From contig NC_061863.1 in NCBI RefSeq assembly GCF_907164915.1, positions 39,963,382 to 40,027,381 of the forward strand: a stretch of DNA of 64,000 bases, given 5' to 3'. A program made the position numbers and the translations under genes. Shown in pieces: positions 13,766-26,089 of the stretch (within the stretch, counting starts at the first letter, position 1; each line of letters begins with the position of its first letter). This DNA is from Impatiens glandulifera (lineage: Eukaryota > Streptophyta > Magnoliopsida > Ericales > Balsaminaceae). Below the pieces are notes generated by a model. The model made no database searches, was not told where the DNA came from, and saw only the letters and a list, made by a program, of their open reading frames with translations.

Positions 13766-14058
13766 GTTTTTATTTTCTCGATTTCAATCTCAGTGTTGTT
13801 TTGATTCATTATCTTGTTCCTGTTTATGTTTTCGCAAGTATCGACAGATTTGTTGTTTGATTTTTATCATTAATCAATCTGATTTTGACCTGTAATTCTT
13901 ACATTTTTGATCGGGTTAAAATGTTTCGAACAATCAATCTGAGCCTCATTAGGGCACAATTTATGTGTGATTCCATGTATTTTGATCTTAAACTAGGGTT
14001 TGGTCCTAATTTGAGCATCTTAATTAGGTCCATTAGTTAGAATATGTGTTTCCTTTAG
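13766..14058 (+). other. 5'UTR intron of the RING gene
   Basis: A plausible donor AAAG|GTTTTT at 13,765/13,766 and acceptor TTTCCTTTAG at 14,058 bound a T-rich interval, so the leader would consist of about 13,640-13,765 joined to 14,059-14,136. An in-frame TAA lies 12 bases before the chosen ATG. The leader intron is predicted from splice signals and composition only. Confidence 0.5.
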
Positions 14059-14136
14059 GTTCCTAATTGGCCGAGAATCGAAGAAGCTGTTGATCGCGTG
14101 CACCTAGAGAGAATAGATTGGGATTAACTGATTAAG

Positions 14137-17100
14137 ATGACCGACATTCGGCAACAGTTGCAACAGAAGTCGGATAGTTCCACAACTGATGCCCGTGCTG
14201 AATTTGAGCGAGGATTGGAGGAATTAGTTCGTGGGCACTTAGACGACTGCATCTCATTTGCTTCTTGTAGCTCTCCACGTACAGTAACTACTACTGAGGA
14301 CGAAGATGATGAAGGTGATCAGCTTTTACGGAGGAGGAGAAGGTCTGATATTGAAGGAGATGATCTGGCTGAATCTTCAGCTGTTAGAAGACGTCATTCA
14401 CGGATCCTCAGTAGTTGGGCTGCTAGGCAGGCACAAGAGATGATCACTACAATCGAGAGGAGGAATAGAGAATCCGAGCTGATGGCATTAGCTGGTCTCC
14501 AGACAGTTTCCATGCTTGACTCATCTTTCTTGAGGGGATCTCCATCTCCACCTTCGAGGAGACAGAGTAGTAACGTCGAGGGATTGAGCACTCGGGCGTC
14601 GTCGATCTTGCAGATGTGGAGGGAATTGGAGGATGAACAGATGGAAACACAAAACGAGCGAGGAGGGGGGGAAGAACGAGAGAGTTCTAGTAGAGAGCAA
14701 TCGCCTGATCTCGGTGATATTGAAAGGGAGAGGGTTAGACAAATTGCTCGGGGATGGATGGAGAGTGGTGTGACTGACCGTTCTTCGAATGCTTCTCATA
14801 GAAGCGGTGGACCTAGGGCGGAATGGCTTGGTGAGACTGAACGTGAGAGGGTTAGAATTGTAAGGGAGTGGGTGCAAATGACTAGCCAAGAGAGAGGATC
14901 TCGTGGGAATAGGAGAGGGGAAGAACAGGTGTCTGGACCACCACGTGAAGGTATGATTGTTGACCATGATGAGGGCCATCCAGAGAATGCTCGTAGAGAC
15001 AGGCTCAGATTACGAGGAAGGCAAGCTGTTGTTGATTTACTTGTTCGAATTGAAGGTGAAAGGCAGAGGGAGCTTCAGGGCTTGTCAGAGTATCGAGCTG
15101 TTTCTGAATTCGCTCATCGCAATCGCATTCAGGTAAATTCTTTCTTGTTCTAGTAGAACTCACGTATCTGTTGGTTCTTTTGTCGTAGTTTTGTAAATTA
15201 CCCACTCTTTAATGTATGATGCATGTTTGCTTTGAGAAATAGCTCTAAGTTTAAAATGACTGAAAATGACTCCATTTGGAACTTGTCATTTTTCTTATTG
15301 TATCTGGATCCAGATGAGAAACAAACCAGTAAATTTCAAACAGAATCTCATCCACATACGATTCTTTTTTTTCCAGGTATTGTTTGTCATCGCAGGTTTA
15401 GGGAAAACATTCAAAATCATATAGTATGTAAAACTAGAACCACTTGTATGGAGGAAGATTTTGTATTAATGTTTTGTTAGGGTAAATTCCTTTTCTAAAA
15501 GAAGGATTAATTTTCATGCGGACATGTCTATATAGCATGCTTATAATTTTATGTGTGGCTTAACTACATATCCATTTCTTTATCTAGTACTGAAGCACCA
15601 TGAATAGAAGAAATTGCTAGAAATATAATTTTCTAATAATAAAAATGTTACTTCTTCATTCCTTTTCGCTTACATCACTTTGTGAGAAAAGATGCATATT
15701 GCAATAAGGGAAAGAGATGTAAGGATTTTCTCTCTAAAAAAGAGAGATGTAACTTGTAAGGGTTTTTCTCATCCTGGAAATTTCGACAAAATTCATATAG
15801 ACTTGCCTTGTTTTTGCCTATTTCTGGCCTTGAATTAATTGCTCCTTAGTAAGTTGTGGACATTCTGTATTGATTTTCTTAGATTTATTTTATTCACAAG
15901 CCTTGGTTGGTTCTCTTACTTGATTTACAACTTGTATTTTCGTAATAGGCACTACTCAGAGGCCGTTTTTTACGAAATGAGAGGCCTGTGGAGAATGAGA
16001 GGCCTCCTTCAGTTGCAGCAAGTGAATTAGTTCAGTTAAGGCAACGCCATACAGTTTCGGGTTTGAGGTAACCATCTTTACAGATATGATTCAGGAAATT
16101 ATTCACTATTTTGACTGATCATTAATTGAAATGCATCTGTCATTTTCTTTTGGCAATATTTTAATTTTCATCGATGAACATCACTTAATCTGAAAGGTGT
16201 TATTGTTTTTATATAAGATAGCATAACCATGGAAATGATAATTTTTATTAGATTTTGGGAGTAAATTTGTATAATTGTTTGGTATTGACCCCATCTGGAA
16301 ACACATTTTCTGTTAGATATATGAGATCGCGTTTGGAAATAGAATTTTGTCGGACACAGATCCAGAAACAAAAAGTGTTTCCAAATAGGATATACAACAG
16401 TTTACGGAATAAATTGACACAGTTTTTGCGTTTCATGGTATCTTATTCTTACAGTGGTTATTTTGCTAATGATTCTTATAGCCGGGAAGGTTTCCGCTCA
16501 AGATTGGAAACTATTGTCAGAGGACAAGTAGAAAGCCATTCTGATACTTCTCCCCCCAATGTCATCACTGATTCTAGAAATGATGAGGCTCATGTGAATA
16601 CCATAGAGGACAATCATGTTGAGGATGATGAGATACCAGAACCTACAACTCAGGAAACTGAAACTAACATTCAACGTATATCGAATCCTTCCACAGTTTC
16701 AGAGACTAATACATCCAGTGATCAAAGAGAGGATCTTCCGGACCATGATACTCAAGATGGGGGAAGAAACTGGACAGAGGCAACATATGAGCAAATTAGT
16801 GATTGGAGAGAGAACAATGCGGAGGATATGGATGCTAATAACAGTTGGCACCAGGAAACCCCTGGAAATGAGGACGTGGACGAAGATCATCCACGAGAAT
16901 CCCATGATGTCTGGAATGAGGATGCAAGTAGGGGAACCGTAGAAAGTTGGACAAATTCTCCTTCAGATTGGCCAAGACTGTCCCGTTTGGTTCCTGTCAG
17001 AAGAGTGAATAGATTCCATCCACCAGATGATGATAATGTGTATAGTATGGAACTCAGAGAACTTTTAAGCAGGTAATTTTTAGTATGATATCACAACTTA

Positions 17101-20100
17101 TCACTTAATTATTTAGGTTGAGCTCAAATTAAGCTAAAAAAGACCAGTTATAAAATATAGCTTAATTCGGTAAACTATTTTTGACTAAACTAGGTAATCT
17201 AATAAGAACATCCAAAAGACAACTTTAACCTTGAAATTAATCAACTTACGCTATTATAACGTTAAAATAGTCTTTAAGTATCTTTGCGACATTGGTTTTA
17301 CATTTGATCAAATCAACATACATACCACCAAGTCAACATTCACATATTTTCATATGATTTATTTTGCATTTATATTTTGATACTCAACTCATTCAGCAAT
17401 TAATTTTCAATTTTATCAAACTCACCCTCGTCCTTTATATTGTAACTAGTCAGTTCTGAACTAGAAGTATTTTTTCTTCTCATTGTTTTTCCTTGTCGTT
17501 GAGTTATCAAACTTGATTCTGTTTATTGTTTATGCAGGAGGAGTGTTTCTAATCTTCTTCGTAGTGGTTTCAGAGAGAGTCTGGATCAGTTAATTCAGTC
17601 CTATGTAGTGAGGCAAGCCCATGCACCCATTGACTGGGATTTGCATAGGAACTTGCCAATTCCTGCTTCACCTGACCATGATCTGGCTCAGCAGAGGGAA
17701 GAGCAGAATGAAGATCAAATTGATATTGGTAGACCTTCACTAGTGCTACCATCCCCACCAGTACCTCCTCCACAACCACTTTGGCATCAGGATTTGCATC
17801 ATTCTAGCTGGACCCGCCACAGCATGAATCGCTCTGAACTTGTGAGTCCCATATCCTGTAATCATCATTTAACTAGTGCTCCAAACATTAACTAGCAGTG
17901 GCACTAAATCACAACGATTGTCGGATTATTGATAAACAACTCTAAACCCTGGGTTAAGGCTTTGCTGCTAGCTTAGACTTTTCCTCCAATATGAATGCTA
18001 CTGAGAAAATCTTTAATATCATACTAATGATTGAGTAATAAATAATACAAAGAGTTAATCTTAGCTTAGCTTGTTTGTTGAGTAGTGTTAAGTTGCTTGT
18101 TCAATTAATAACTAGATGCATGGCACACACACTGACACAGGCTTAATGAAATCCAAAACGAAATTGTATGATCTCTCTTGTCATTGTTACCTGTTCCTTA
18201 CCCAGGACCCTGTTTTTCTCCAATTTTGCATGTTGCTATTTAATATCCTGACAGGCAGGTATATTTTTATATAACTAACCTACCTTTATCATGCATCAAC
18301 TGTCTGGACATGACAAAGCTTTATATGATCATAGTTGTATGCCTCCCTAGGAGGGACAGGCTAATAAAAATGCTAAACACACTTATCTGTTAAAGGAAGA
18401 GTAATTAAAGGAAGGGTATTGTTAGAATTTTTAGCTTGTTGATTTGATTGACGATGAAGGGTTATTTGAATCCAATTAGAGATGCATGTTGAACCTTAAT
18501 AGTATTGATGTTGTTTAAAAAATTGTGGAGTTTCTTGATTTCTCTAGTCCTAACAAAAAAGAAAGAATGGAGAATTTAATATACACACATTGAACTTCCC
18601 ATTTTTAAATTGGAGAAATTATGCTAAATATATGCGATGATTTAAATCTGGTTGGATAAACTGATTGTGATTGTATATTCCTTACTGAGACAGGAATGGG
18701 AGATGATTAATGATCTTAGGGCGGATATGGCCAGACTTCAGCAAGGTATGAACCACATGCAGAGGATGCTGGAAGCTTGCATGGACATGCAACTGGAGCT
18801 CCAACGCTCTGTAAGGCAGGAGGTTTCTTCAGCTCTAAATCGCTCTTCTGGTGGAGAAGGTTAGTGTATTTGATCATGTTATTACTTACACGGCTTCGAA
18901 GCATCTATTATATATAGCTTCTTTTGCACTTTTGCTAACGAGTTATGGTTAGGGGCATTGACCATAGGCTATTATAAATTGACCTTCTTATAACATATAT
19001 CATTCTTAAATAGAGTAGGAAGTGAGCATTGGGTCACCCTTGATCTCTCAATCTCATTTAGGAATAAGTGTTTGACTGTTCTATAAGGGTATTGTGCCTA
19101 TTTGGAAACTAATAATTTGTCACAATCACATTGAAGAATCGCCAAAACTGGTATAGATTATTTTTGGATTGAATTAGAAGAAACTTCATCTAGTATAAAA
19201 TTGTCTACTTCTTTATTCACTTTTTATATTTGTACTTCTACCATTTCACTCTTACTATAGGAGGGTTGGGGAGTAATGACACGCCCGTAAATTCATTTTT
19301 TGGACTTATAGGGACGCTTGAAAACATGGGCCTAAATTCGTGCCAAATGGTTGGATTGTGGTCCAGAAATTTTTAGTTATCACAATTTTCATCTAAATAT
19401 ATATACACACTGAAAATTTTCCATAACAAAACAGTTGTTATCAAATTTTGAATTGGTAAACATGAAAAAATTAATCTTTATATAATGAATTTAACTCGAT
19501 TTAATAATGAATTTATATTGTCTACTTGTACTAGAATTATGTATAAACCTTGAAATTACACTAATAATGGAATTGTATTTGAGATGAGAAAGAAGATAGA
19601 ACTCTTAACAAGTTAAAGAAGAGCAATTGAGAATTAGAGTGGGAAGATAGAATCCTAGATGTTAAGGAGAATACAAATGGATATGAAAGAGAATAGAAAC
19701 TCTAAAAGAGTATTCAACTAATTTTTTGCGAATAAACCGCCTTTATTCCTAACCCTTCAACATAGGGCATTGATTAGTCTCCCCTTTTATTCATTAGCCC
19801 TAACTCTTTCCCCTCATATAAGTACCAAGATACATTCCATTATAGGTGTAGGTACTAAGTAAATTAAGGTTTTTTATTTAACAACTGAATTTGATTCCAT
19901 TTCAAAAGATACTACAAAGCCATACTCTCTGTTGACTGAGTTATGGTAATGAATTAAATCTTAGGGATAGTAGCAGAAACTTCGGAGGATGGATCGAAAT
20001 GGGGACACGTGAAAAAGGGTACTTGTTGCGTTTGTTGTGACAGCCATATTGATTCTTTACTATATAGGTAAGTTTTACATGAATAGTTACACACTAGTAG

Positions 20101-20268
20101 TTTTATTTTTACATGTATATCATTGAATGAATATGATCTCTTATGTGCAGATGTGGGCACATGTGCACTTGCTCAAAATGTGCTAATGAGTTGGTCCGAG
20201 GAGGAGGAAAGTGCCCTTTGTGTAGGGCACCAATTGTTGAAGTGATTCGAGCTTACTCAATATTATAG
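14137..20268 (+). CDS. RING-type (C3HC4/5) E3 ubiquitin ligase, 798 aa, seven coding exons
   Basis: Predicted to transfer ubiquitin from an E2 to substrates through a C-terminal RING. Exons read from GT-AG signals: 14137-15132, 15949-16067, 16482-17072, 17538-17841, 18694-18859, 19965-20067, 20151-20268; phases agree throughout and sum to 799 codons. The N-terminus carries the [16 protein letters not shown] segment typical of a plant RING family related to Arabidopsis At5g04460/At2g27950 (recalled, not searched). Residues 40-330 are Arg/Glu/Ser-rich and low complexity; exon 3 contributes an acidic stretch; residues 671-720 form a Met-rich coiled coil. The RING has ligands at C746 or C747, C749 or C750, C761, H763, C765, C767, C770, C781 and C784, ending VIRAYSIL. 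This arrangement resembles Neuralized/MIB-type RING-HC domains. No stop or frameshift was seen, so the gene appears functional. The start is fixed by an upstream in-frame TAA. Confidence 0.92.
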
Positions 20269-20426
20269 AAGAAATTGTTTGTAAAAAAAAATGAAGTGGT
20301 ATAGAGAAGAACAACACATTAAAAATGGAGCTGTTGTTATTATATGTAGCCTATGAGCTCCTCATGTTTATCACTTGTTGTAGGGTGTATCTTCCTTTTT
20401 TTTTTTTTATTGCTGATTCATTCTTA

Positions 20427-20432
20427 AATAAA
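20427..20432 (+). terminator. Polyadenylation signal of the RING gene
   Basis: AATAAA about 160 bases after the stop codon, preceded by a T-rich element (20,396-20,410). The position is typical for a plant near-upstream element. Cleavage would follow at about 20,450. Confidence 0.5.
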
Positions 20433-20449
20433 ATTTCCAGCTAAATATT

Positions 20450-21584
20450 CTTTCTCAATTTAGTTTATTCTTTTACTTTGTTAAATATAAAAGAATGAAT
20501 TTTTCAAATAATTTTGACATAATTAAATATTATTATTTACATAATTCAATTCAGTATTTAAATATCTTTTATTTCTTTTTAAACAAAATTATTATATATT
20601 AATATTTTAAAATCTTTTTAACAAAAAAAAATAATACTTCACTTTCTTAAAATCAATTCAATCATTTTTTTAAAATAGTTTATAAATTATTTTAAAACAT
20701 CTCTAGAAAATAAACTAAATTTAAATATGAAAGAGCACTATAATATTTTGACCCATTAAGAATTCAAATAACATATTTTTTTCATTCATTAATATTTAAA
20801 AAAATATAATAAAGTCTTAATTAATCCAACATCAAACACTTATATATTCCAATATATAGAAACAAAAGACCTCACAAGTAAAGATCCTAATTACTAATTT
20901 TAGTTTAGAAAAAAAGAAACATTCTCTTCGGAAAAGTTGAGCTTGTTTGATATTGAGTTTTTATGAACATTTTTTGAAATTATTTGTAGTTAGGAGGATC
21001 CAGGGTGGATTTATGTAGGGTTTGGGCGCTCTGCCAACTCAGAAAAAATAATATATATATTTTTTTATTTTTACGGTACAAATGTAACACTATCACATTA
21101 TTATAAAACTTCTTAAAATTTTAATTTAATACACTATTTTTTTTTTATCTATTTTTTTTAAAAAAAATACCAAAATTACTTTTGTTTACTCTCGTTTTAT
21201 CCGTAAATTTTTCGTTATTTTTTAAGTCCACCCAAACGAAGAACCATAAAATGAAAAATATCTTTTATCAAACAATTTTTGTTTATAAAAACCTAATAAG
21301 AATTGTAAATAACCCAATTTCAAACAAGCTGCATTATTAGTTTCATATGCAAACTTCTAATCACTCAATTTATAAAAAAAACCTAATTATCATATATTTT
21401 TTTCAAACAACTAATAACTCAATTTATAAAGAAAAAATAATATTTTATTTTTATAAAATATAAAAAATATTATACTAATTCAACTAAATAAAACCCTACA
21501 TAACTTATATTTTCATTAACAACATTTTTTTAATTTCTTTTAATAAAAGTTTTAAATAATTTATCATCAAACAAACTTCAAGGG
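20450..21584. other. AT-rich intergenic DNA, no gene seen
   Basis: Low-complexity sequence with many A and T runs. Nothing coding or structured could be supported. Confidence 0.6.
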
Positions 21585-21824
21585 TAGGGATGACAATTAT
21601 AATCCATCCTGCGGTTTTTGATCTGAATTGTTCTGTTATGGACGATTTTTCCCGCTTTGACCGGTAGTTAACCAGGGATGAGACAAAATAATATTTGTGT
21701 TCCCTACTCCAATTCTGTCCCAATTTTATCTCGATTCTGCTACAAACACTAATAAAAGTTTAATTTTTTTTTATAAATAATATATATAATATTAAAAATT
21801 CGTTTATATAATTTAAACAAAGAC

Positions 21825-21883
<59 letters not shown>

Positions 21884-22026
21884 GAATATGGTACAAGGAT
21901 GCCCTGCGGGAATTTTTTCGAAACCGAACACGGCGAGAATGATAGTAAAAAAAGTCTCTGAAGTAGAATGAGACGGAGATGGTAAGCGCATTTCCCGCCC
22001 TAATCCGCCCCATTACCATCCGTTTG
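21585..22026. mobile_element. Dispersed repeat with inverted ends, containing a (TA)n tract
   Basis: The left end, AGGGATGACAATTATAATCC, is mirrored at the right by CCGCCCCATTACCATCCG (about 22,002-22,022). Both flank Cys/Gly/Arg-like GC-richer blocks (for example GATGCCCTGCGGGAATTTTT at 21,898) that recall a widespread plant repeat whose ends contain GGGATGGCAAT and CCCCGCCCC blocks. An alternating TA run of about 50 bp at 21,829-21,879 sits in the middle. Non-coding. The family resemblance is from memory. Confidence 0.45.
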
Positions 22027-22437
22027 CGTGACAAGTTTATTATCCATTCTCAGCAAAAATAAAGAAAAAGAAAAATTCAATCTCTTCTATCAGATTAACA
22101 CGAGTTCGTACAAAAAAATATTACACAATGAGAATAAGCAAGCCACATAATCTTCTTCAATTCAATCTCCTTATATTGCAAGAGAAAGGGGAAGGGAAAG
22201 AAGACCTTATGATGCAACATGTTTATATAGAAAGAAACACCCTAATTGGGGTAGTTATGATATATTTTTTATTGTATTCACTTCATTTGTAATCTATGTT
22301 CTTTGTTTTTGTGAATGCTACTAATTAGTTTCTTTAGGGTCTTTTGATTGTCATCCTTTAATCATAACTAGAATGTGTTTAGATTTGATTCTTGACCCTC
22401 CCACTTTTGAGATTTTTAATGAAATGTTATTAACCGT
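22027..22437. other. Intergenic DNA, no gene seen
   Basis: Unremarkable AT-rich sequence between a dispersed repeat and a retrotransposon LTR. Confidence 0.55.
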
Positions 22438-23490
22438 GTTAGGATCGGTATCGCCAATAGAGACGAGAGTCTTACTATTGTTGAACGCTTACACATACAC
22501 ACCGGTTGATAATAACCCTGTTAGAGGTTGATTATCGGTTTCTATTCTTCGCAAGTCGTCACAAACTCTTGAACCGAGTTCAAGTGCGGAAGTGTTTGTT
22601 TCGACTTGAAGCAACAAATAAATGGTTGGAAGATTCATAAAGTAAAGAATACATAACACAAGATATGTTTATGGATGTTCGGAGTAAACTCTTCTACGTC
22701 ACTCATTCTTCTCGACCTCGAGAAGGCTATTCTTCTCAACCTCGAGAAGAATATTCACTAGAAGATTTGGTTAAATACAACACACTTGTACAACCAAGTC
22801 GAACAATCATGACTTAGTTACTGTCTGTTTTCGAACTCCTAGCACACACAACACTTGTTGATAGACACTCTATCAACTTACAAAGAACTCACAATGATGA
22901 AAAAGTGATACAATGATTTTCGGTATGAAAAACACTCTCTCACAGAAATATGCTAAGGCAAATATATATTTGTAAAGAGAATATTTTTATTAGCAAGGGA
23001 GCCCAGATGTCAAGTCCTTTTTTTTTGTTCTTCCTTTAATCTTCTTATAAATCCAAAGCACAACAACGATCATATTTGCTCCAACGGACACCGGTCCTCT
23101 TTTGATTTGCTTGGCTTCAGAATGGTATAATGGAGAAGATCTTCTTTGATCTGGTCTGTACTTTGATGAGAGTAAGCTAAAATTCATTTAATGGAGCCTG
23201 TTGTATTAAGACGTTCATTTCAGATGATTTGAATAATTTTGGTATGTGGAAGTTTTCTTTAGTTCTGTCTCTATTGAGACGTCAGACTGTCCATCCCAAA
23301 TTGGTGATATCTTGCTTTGCCAGACTCATTAAATACGACGAGAGTACTTACCACTGTACTACGACACCTTGTTGTTATCTTTAAATATATTAATATACTT
23401 GATATAACTTAGAAATTATATATAATTTAATTTATATATATAATTGAACTTAGTTTTATCCATTCATTATTAAAACTATTTCATATCTAA
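22438..23490 (-). repeat. LTR of a SIRE-like Copia element (element C), minus orientation
   Basis: Begins TGTTAGGATCGG and ends ATATCTAACA on the plus strand. It is followed at once by TTTCTCCCTTAA, which on the minus strand is a polypurine tract (GGGAGAAA), so this is a 3' LTR with part of its internal domain to the right. Segments such as AAGTCGTCACAAACTCTTGA and the GGATGTTCGGAGTAAA block recur in the LTR at 52,062-53,395, and the first 40 bp are related to the reversed end of the 28,885 element LTR. The body of the element is missing. Confidence 0.7.
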
Positions 23491-23781
23491 CAGTTTCTCC
23501 CTTAATGTTATAATCGTTGACTAATTATTCTAAGTTAATTAGCTAATGTACTTTAACAAATCGTTTTCCAAAAAAAAAAATTCCTTCATCTCAATCACTC
23601 ATTTCATTTCGATCTCAACAGTTGGTTTTAGTTATAAATACTTAAACCTTTATTTAATTTCTCCAGTCTATTTATTCTCTCCCTCCCTCTTTCAAAGAGA
23701 TTTTGGTTTAGGGTTTACTATGATTTATTTCTTCATGTTTCTACAAATTGAAGATATAAACAAGCTATCAAGACAATTAGA
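23491..23781 (-). repeat. 3' internal fragment of element C with polypurine tract
   Basis: Starts with the polypurine tract and shares the block ATAATCGTTG...CTAATTAT...CTAAGTTAATTA with 53,438-53,482, which lies at the same place beside the other LTR of this family. It is cut off by the Copia-B LTR at about 23,782. The plus-strand open frame through here (23,546-23,806) crosses the boundary and is not a gene. Confidence 0.5.
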
Positions 23782-24032
23782 TGCGAACGAGTTTATCAGA
23801 TTCTAAGTTCGATTTATTGATTGAGCAAATATGAGATACAAATTTTCTTTATTAATTGATTTTTGATGAGTATTTATAAGTAAAGTAAAATATTTCTAAC
23901 TAGGAATATGACAATTAATTAGAAAAACTAATAACTAATTATTAAAACTGAAAACTAATAATGCCAATCATCTAACTAATTTGTTATAAGTCAACTCAGT
24001 TTAATTGCTTAGTTGACTCAATATATTTAACA
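23782..24032 (-). repeat. 3' LTR of Copia-B, the host element of the nest
   Basis: On the minus strand this starts TGTTAAATATATTGAG at 24,032, directly after a polypurine tract (AAAGGGAA), contains a TATA-like CTTATAAATACTC (about 23,868-23,880) and an AATAAAG signal, and probably ends CGTTCGCA at about 23,782. The right boundary is firm because of the polypurine tract. The left one is an estimate from the TG...CA rule. Confidence 0.6.
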
Positions 24033-24102
24033 TTCCCTTTAAAAGAGACGACGAGTCACAAATCGTGAGTTTGTCCCTCATAAGAGTAAAGCGTGAATAA
24101 AA
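24033..24102 (-). pseudogene. Copia-B pol, last codons and polypurine tract
   Basis: Minus-strand sequence with the RDKL...LKGNVK pattern found at the C-terminal end of plant Copia polyproteins, followed by the polypurine tract at 24,033-24,043. It continues in frame from the TKEL codons that end at 38,068 once Copia-A and the SIRE-like element are taken out. Confidence 0.65.
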
Positions 24103-24391
24103 TGTTAGCCTAGGGAGAGAATCACTCACAAGACTTGGATAATTTTTTTATAAAATATTTAATTTCTTAAAAGCAATTACAAGAGTTAATCTCTCTCTCT
24201 TATTTTCTTATTTTATTGAGAGCAGCATACATTTTATTTATACTAAAAAGAAAAAACTCTTAATTTTCTAATTTAATCAAATTTATTACAAATCTTCAGT
24301 TTTCCTCATTAATGCAGATATTCCGTTTTCCACATTATTGTAGATCTTTCATTTCTTTGTAATAGTTGTAACGGCCAAGAGTAATGAAACA
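24103..24391 (-). repeat. Copia-A 3' LTR
   Basis: 289 bp, TGTTAGCC to GAAACA on the plus strand. It matches the right LTR apart from scattered substitutions and short indels. Confidence 0.88.
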
Positions 24392-24479
24392 TTCTCCCCT
24401 TTAGTCCTGACGTGGTTCGGTTCGAGCTCACAAACACCGACTAGGTGTCGCATCATCACCAGTTTTGATGCTGGCAAAG

Positions 24480-25960
24480 CCTTCATAAGTATGTCGGCCT
24501 TCTTTTCATCCGTTCGAACAAACTCTACTTTGATTTAAATTCCTTCAACACACTCTCGAATGAATTGGTATTTAATGTCGATGTGTTTGCTACGACCATG
24601 ATCATGAGTGCAAGTGCGAACTTGTTATCGACGTAGAGCTTCACTACCTTAGGTTTCGAACCACTTAGTTCGAACAACAATGATTTCAACCAAAGTTCTT
24701 GACACGATATCGCTGCTGCAACCATGAACTCTGCTTCATATGATGACAATGTTACTATCTTCTTTTTTGAGAATTCCACGAAACAAGACTATCATTAATG
24801 TAAAATGCCATGCCTCCCATACTTTTCCAGTCATATAGGTCACTTGAGAGATCACTGTCAGAGTAACTCACTATTTCCTCGTCACCACCTCCTTTACGAA
24901 ACACTAGACCTAAGTGTATAGTGCCTTGTAGGTATCGAAGCACTTGCTTCAATGCCTTGTGATGTATCTCAATTGACCTCTCCATTAATTTGTTGACAAC
25001 ACCAATATCATAAGAAAGATCTGGAATTGTATGAAGAAGATATCGCAGACAACCAATGATTCTTTGAATCAACCGATTGTCTTTTGGGATCCTTATAGAG
25101 TTGAGCCATATGCTCTATTGGTGCCTTTGTTGAGTTACAATCAAGCATTTCAAATTGGTTCAATACCTTTTTTACATATTTTGTATGTTTGATCGAGACA
25201 CCTCCTTCGAATTGAGCTACCTCGATTCCAAGGTAGTATAAAAGCAATCCGAGATCACTCATCTCAATCTCCCTCATTTTCTGCTTCTTGAAAAATTCGA
25301 CACCCTTTGGATCTTCACCTATTAAAATAAGATCATCCACGTAAATACCAACAATAATTCTGGTATTAGTGTTGCCTCTTGTGAACATCGCTTGCTCCCG
25401 TGTACACTTTACGAAACCCATTTACTTCATACTTTTGTCCAACTTTAGATTCCACGTACGAGGAGCTTTGCCTTAGGCCATATAATGCTTTTTTTTTAAT
25501 TTAATCACCAAATTTTCCTTCCTTATGAATTTGAACCCTTCTGGTTGAGTCACGTACACTTCCTTTTTCAGTTCTCCATTGAGAAGAACTGACTTTACAT
25601 CGAGATGATGTATTTTCCAACCACAACTAGCTGCCAAGGCAAGAATGACTCAAATTGTGTCCATTCGAGCAATTGGAGAGAAGATTTCTTTGAAGTCAAT
25701 GCCTTATCGTTGCACATATTCATTTGCAACTAAATGAGCTTTGTGCTGGATCACCTCACTATCTGATTTTTTCTTGAGCTTAAATACCCATTTGAGTCCA
25801 ATTACCTTGTGTCCGACTTGCAATGGGATGAAAGACCACATTTCATTCTTCTTGATGGCTTCAATTTCTTTATCCATTGCATCTTCCCATTGTGGTTGTC
25901 CAATTACTTCATTGTAGTAAGACGACTCCTCTGTCTATGCTAACATCAAGTCTTCAAAAT
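24480..25960 (-). pseudogene. Copia-A reverse transcriptase and RNase H
   Basis: Reads right to left. The RT part includes HHLDVKS near 25,600 (first catalytic Asp region) and the catalytic box YVDDLILIG at about 25,325-25,350. The 25,072-24,755 frame has the LRYLQGT block and SYSDSDLSSD of RNase H, and the final frame contains SYEAEFMVAA. The frames at 25,421-25,008, 25,072-24,755 and 24,779-24,525 are offset, and in-frame stops occur upstream of 25,421. Family assignment to plant Ty1/Copia is secure. The protein is not expressible in one piece. Confidence 0.85.
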
Positions 25961-26089
25961 CAAGTATCACTCGAGGTGCTTCTTCCAAGAAATCAGGCAT
26001 GTTCCTATATCAAACAGGTCCTTCATCACTCCCAACGTGTCCACCTGACCATAGAGTGAGTATACCATCGCCTTGGTTAGTTTGTTCAA

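Noticed and set aside
14521..14979. 152-codon minus-strand ORF over the first RING exon
   Set aside because: It is the antisense of a low-complexity Arg/Glu/Ser-rich coding exon and has no independent support.
16255..17076. 273-codon ORF as a separate gene
   Set aside because: It reads through an intron (16,068-16,481) into exon 3 of the RING gene; the splice sites and phases support the longer gene model.
23546..23806. 86-codon plus-strand ORF
   Set aside because: It spans the border between the element-C fragment and the Copia-B LTR and is Phe/Ser-rich from T-rich DNA.
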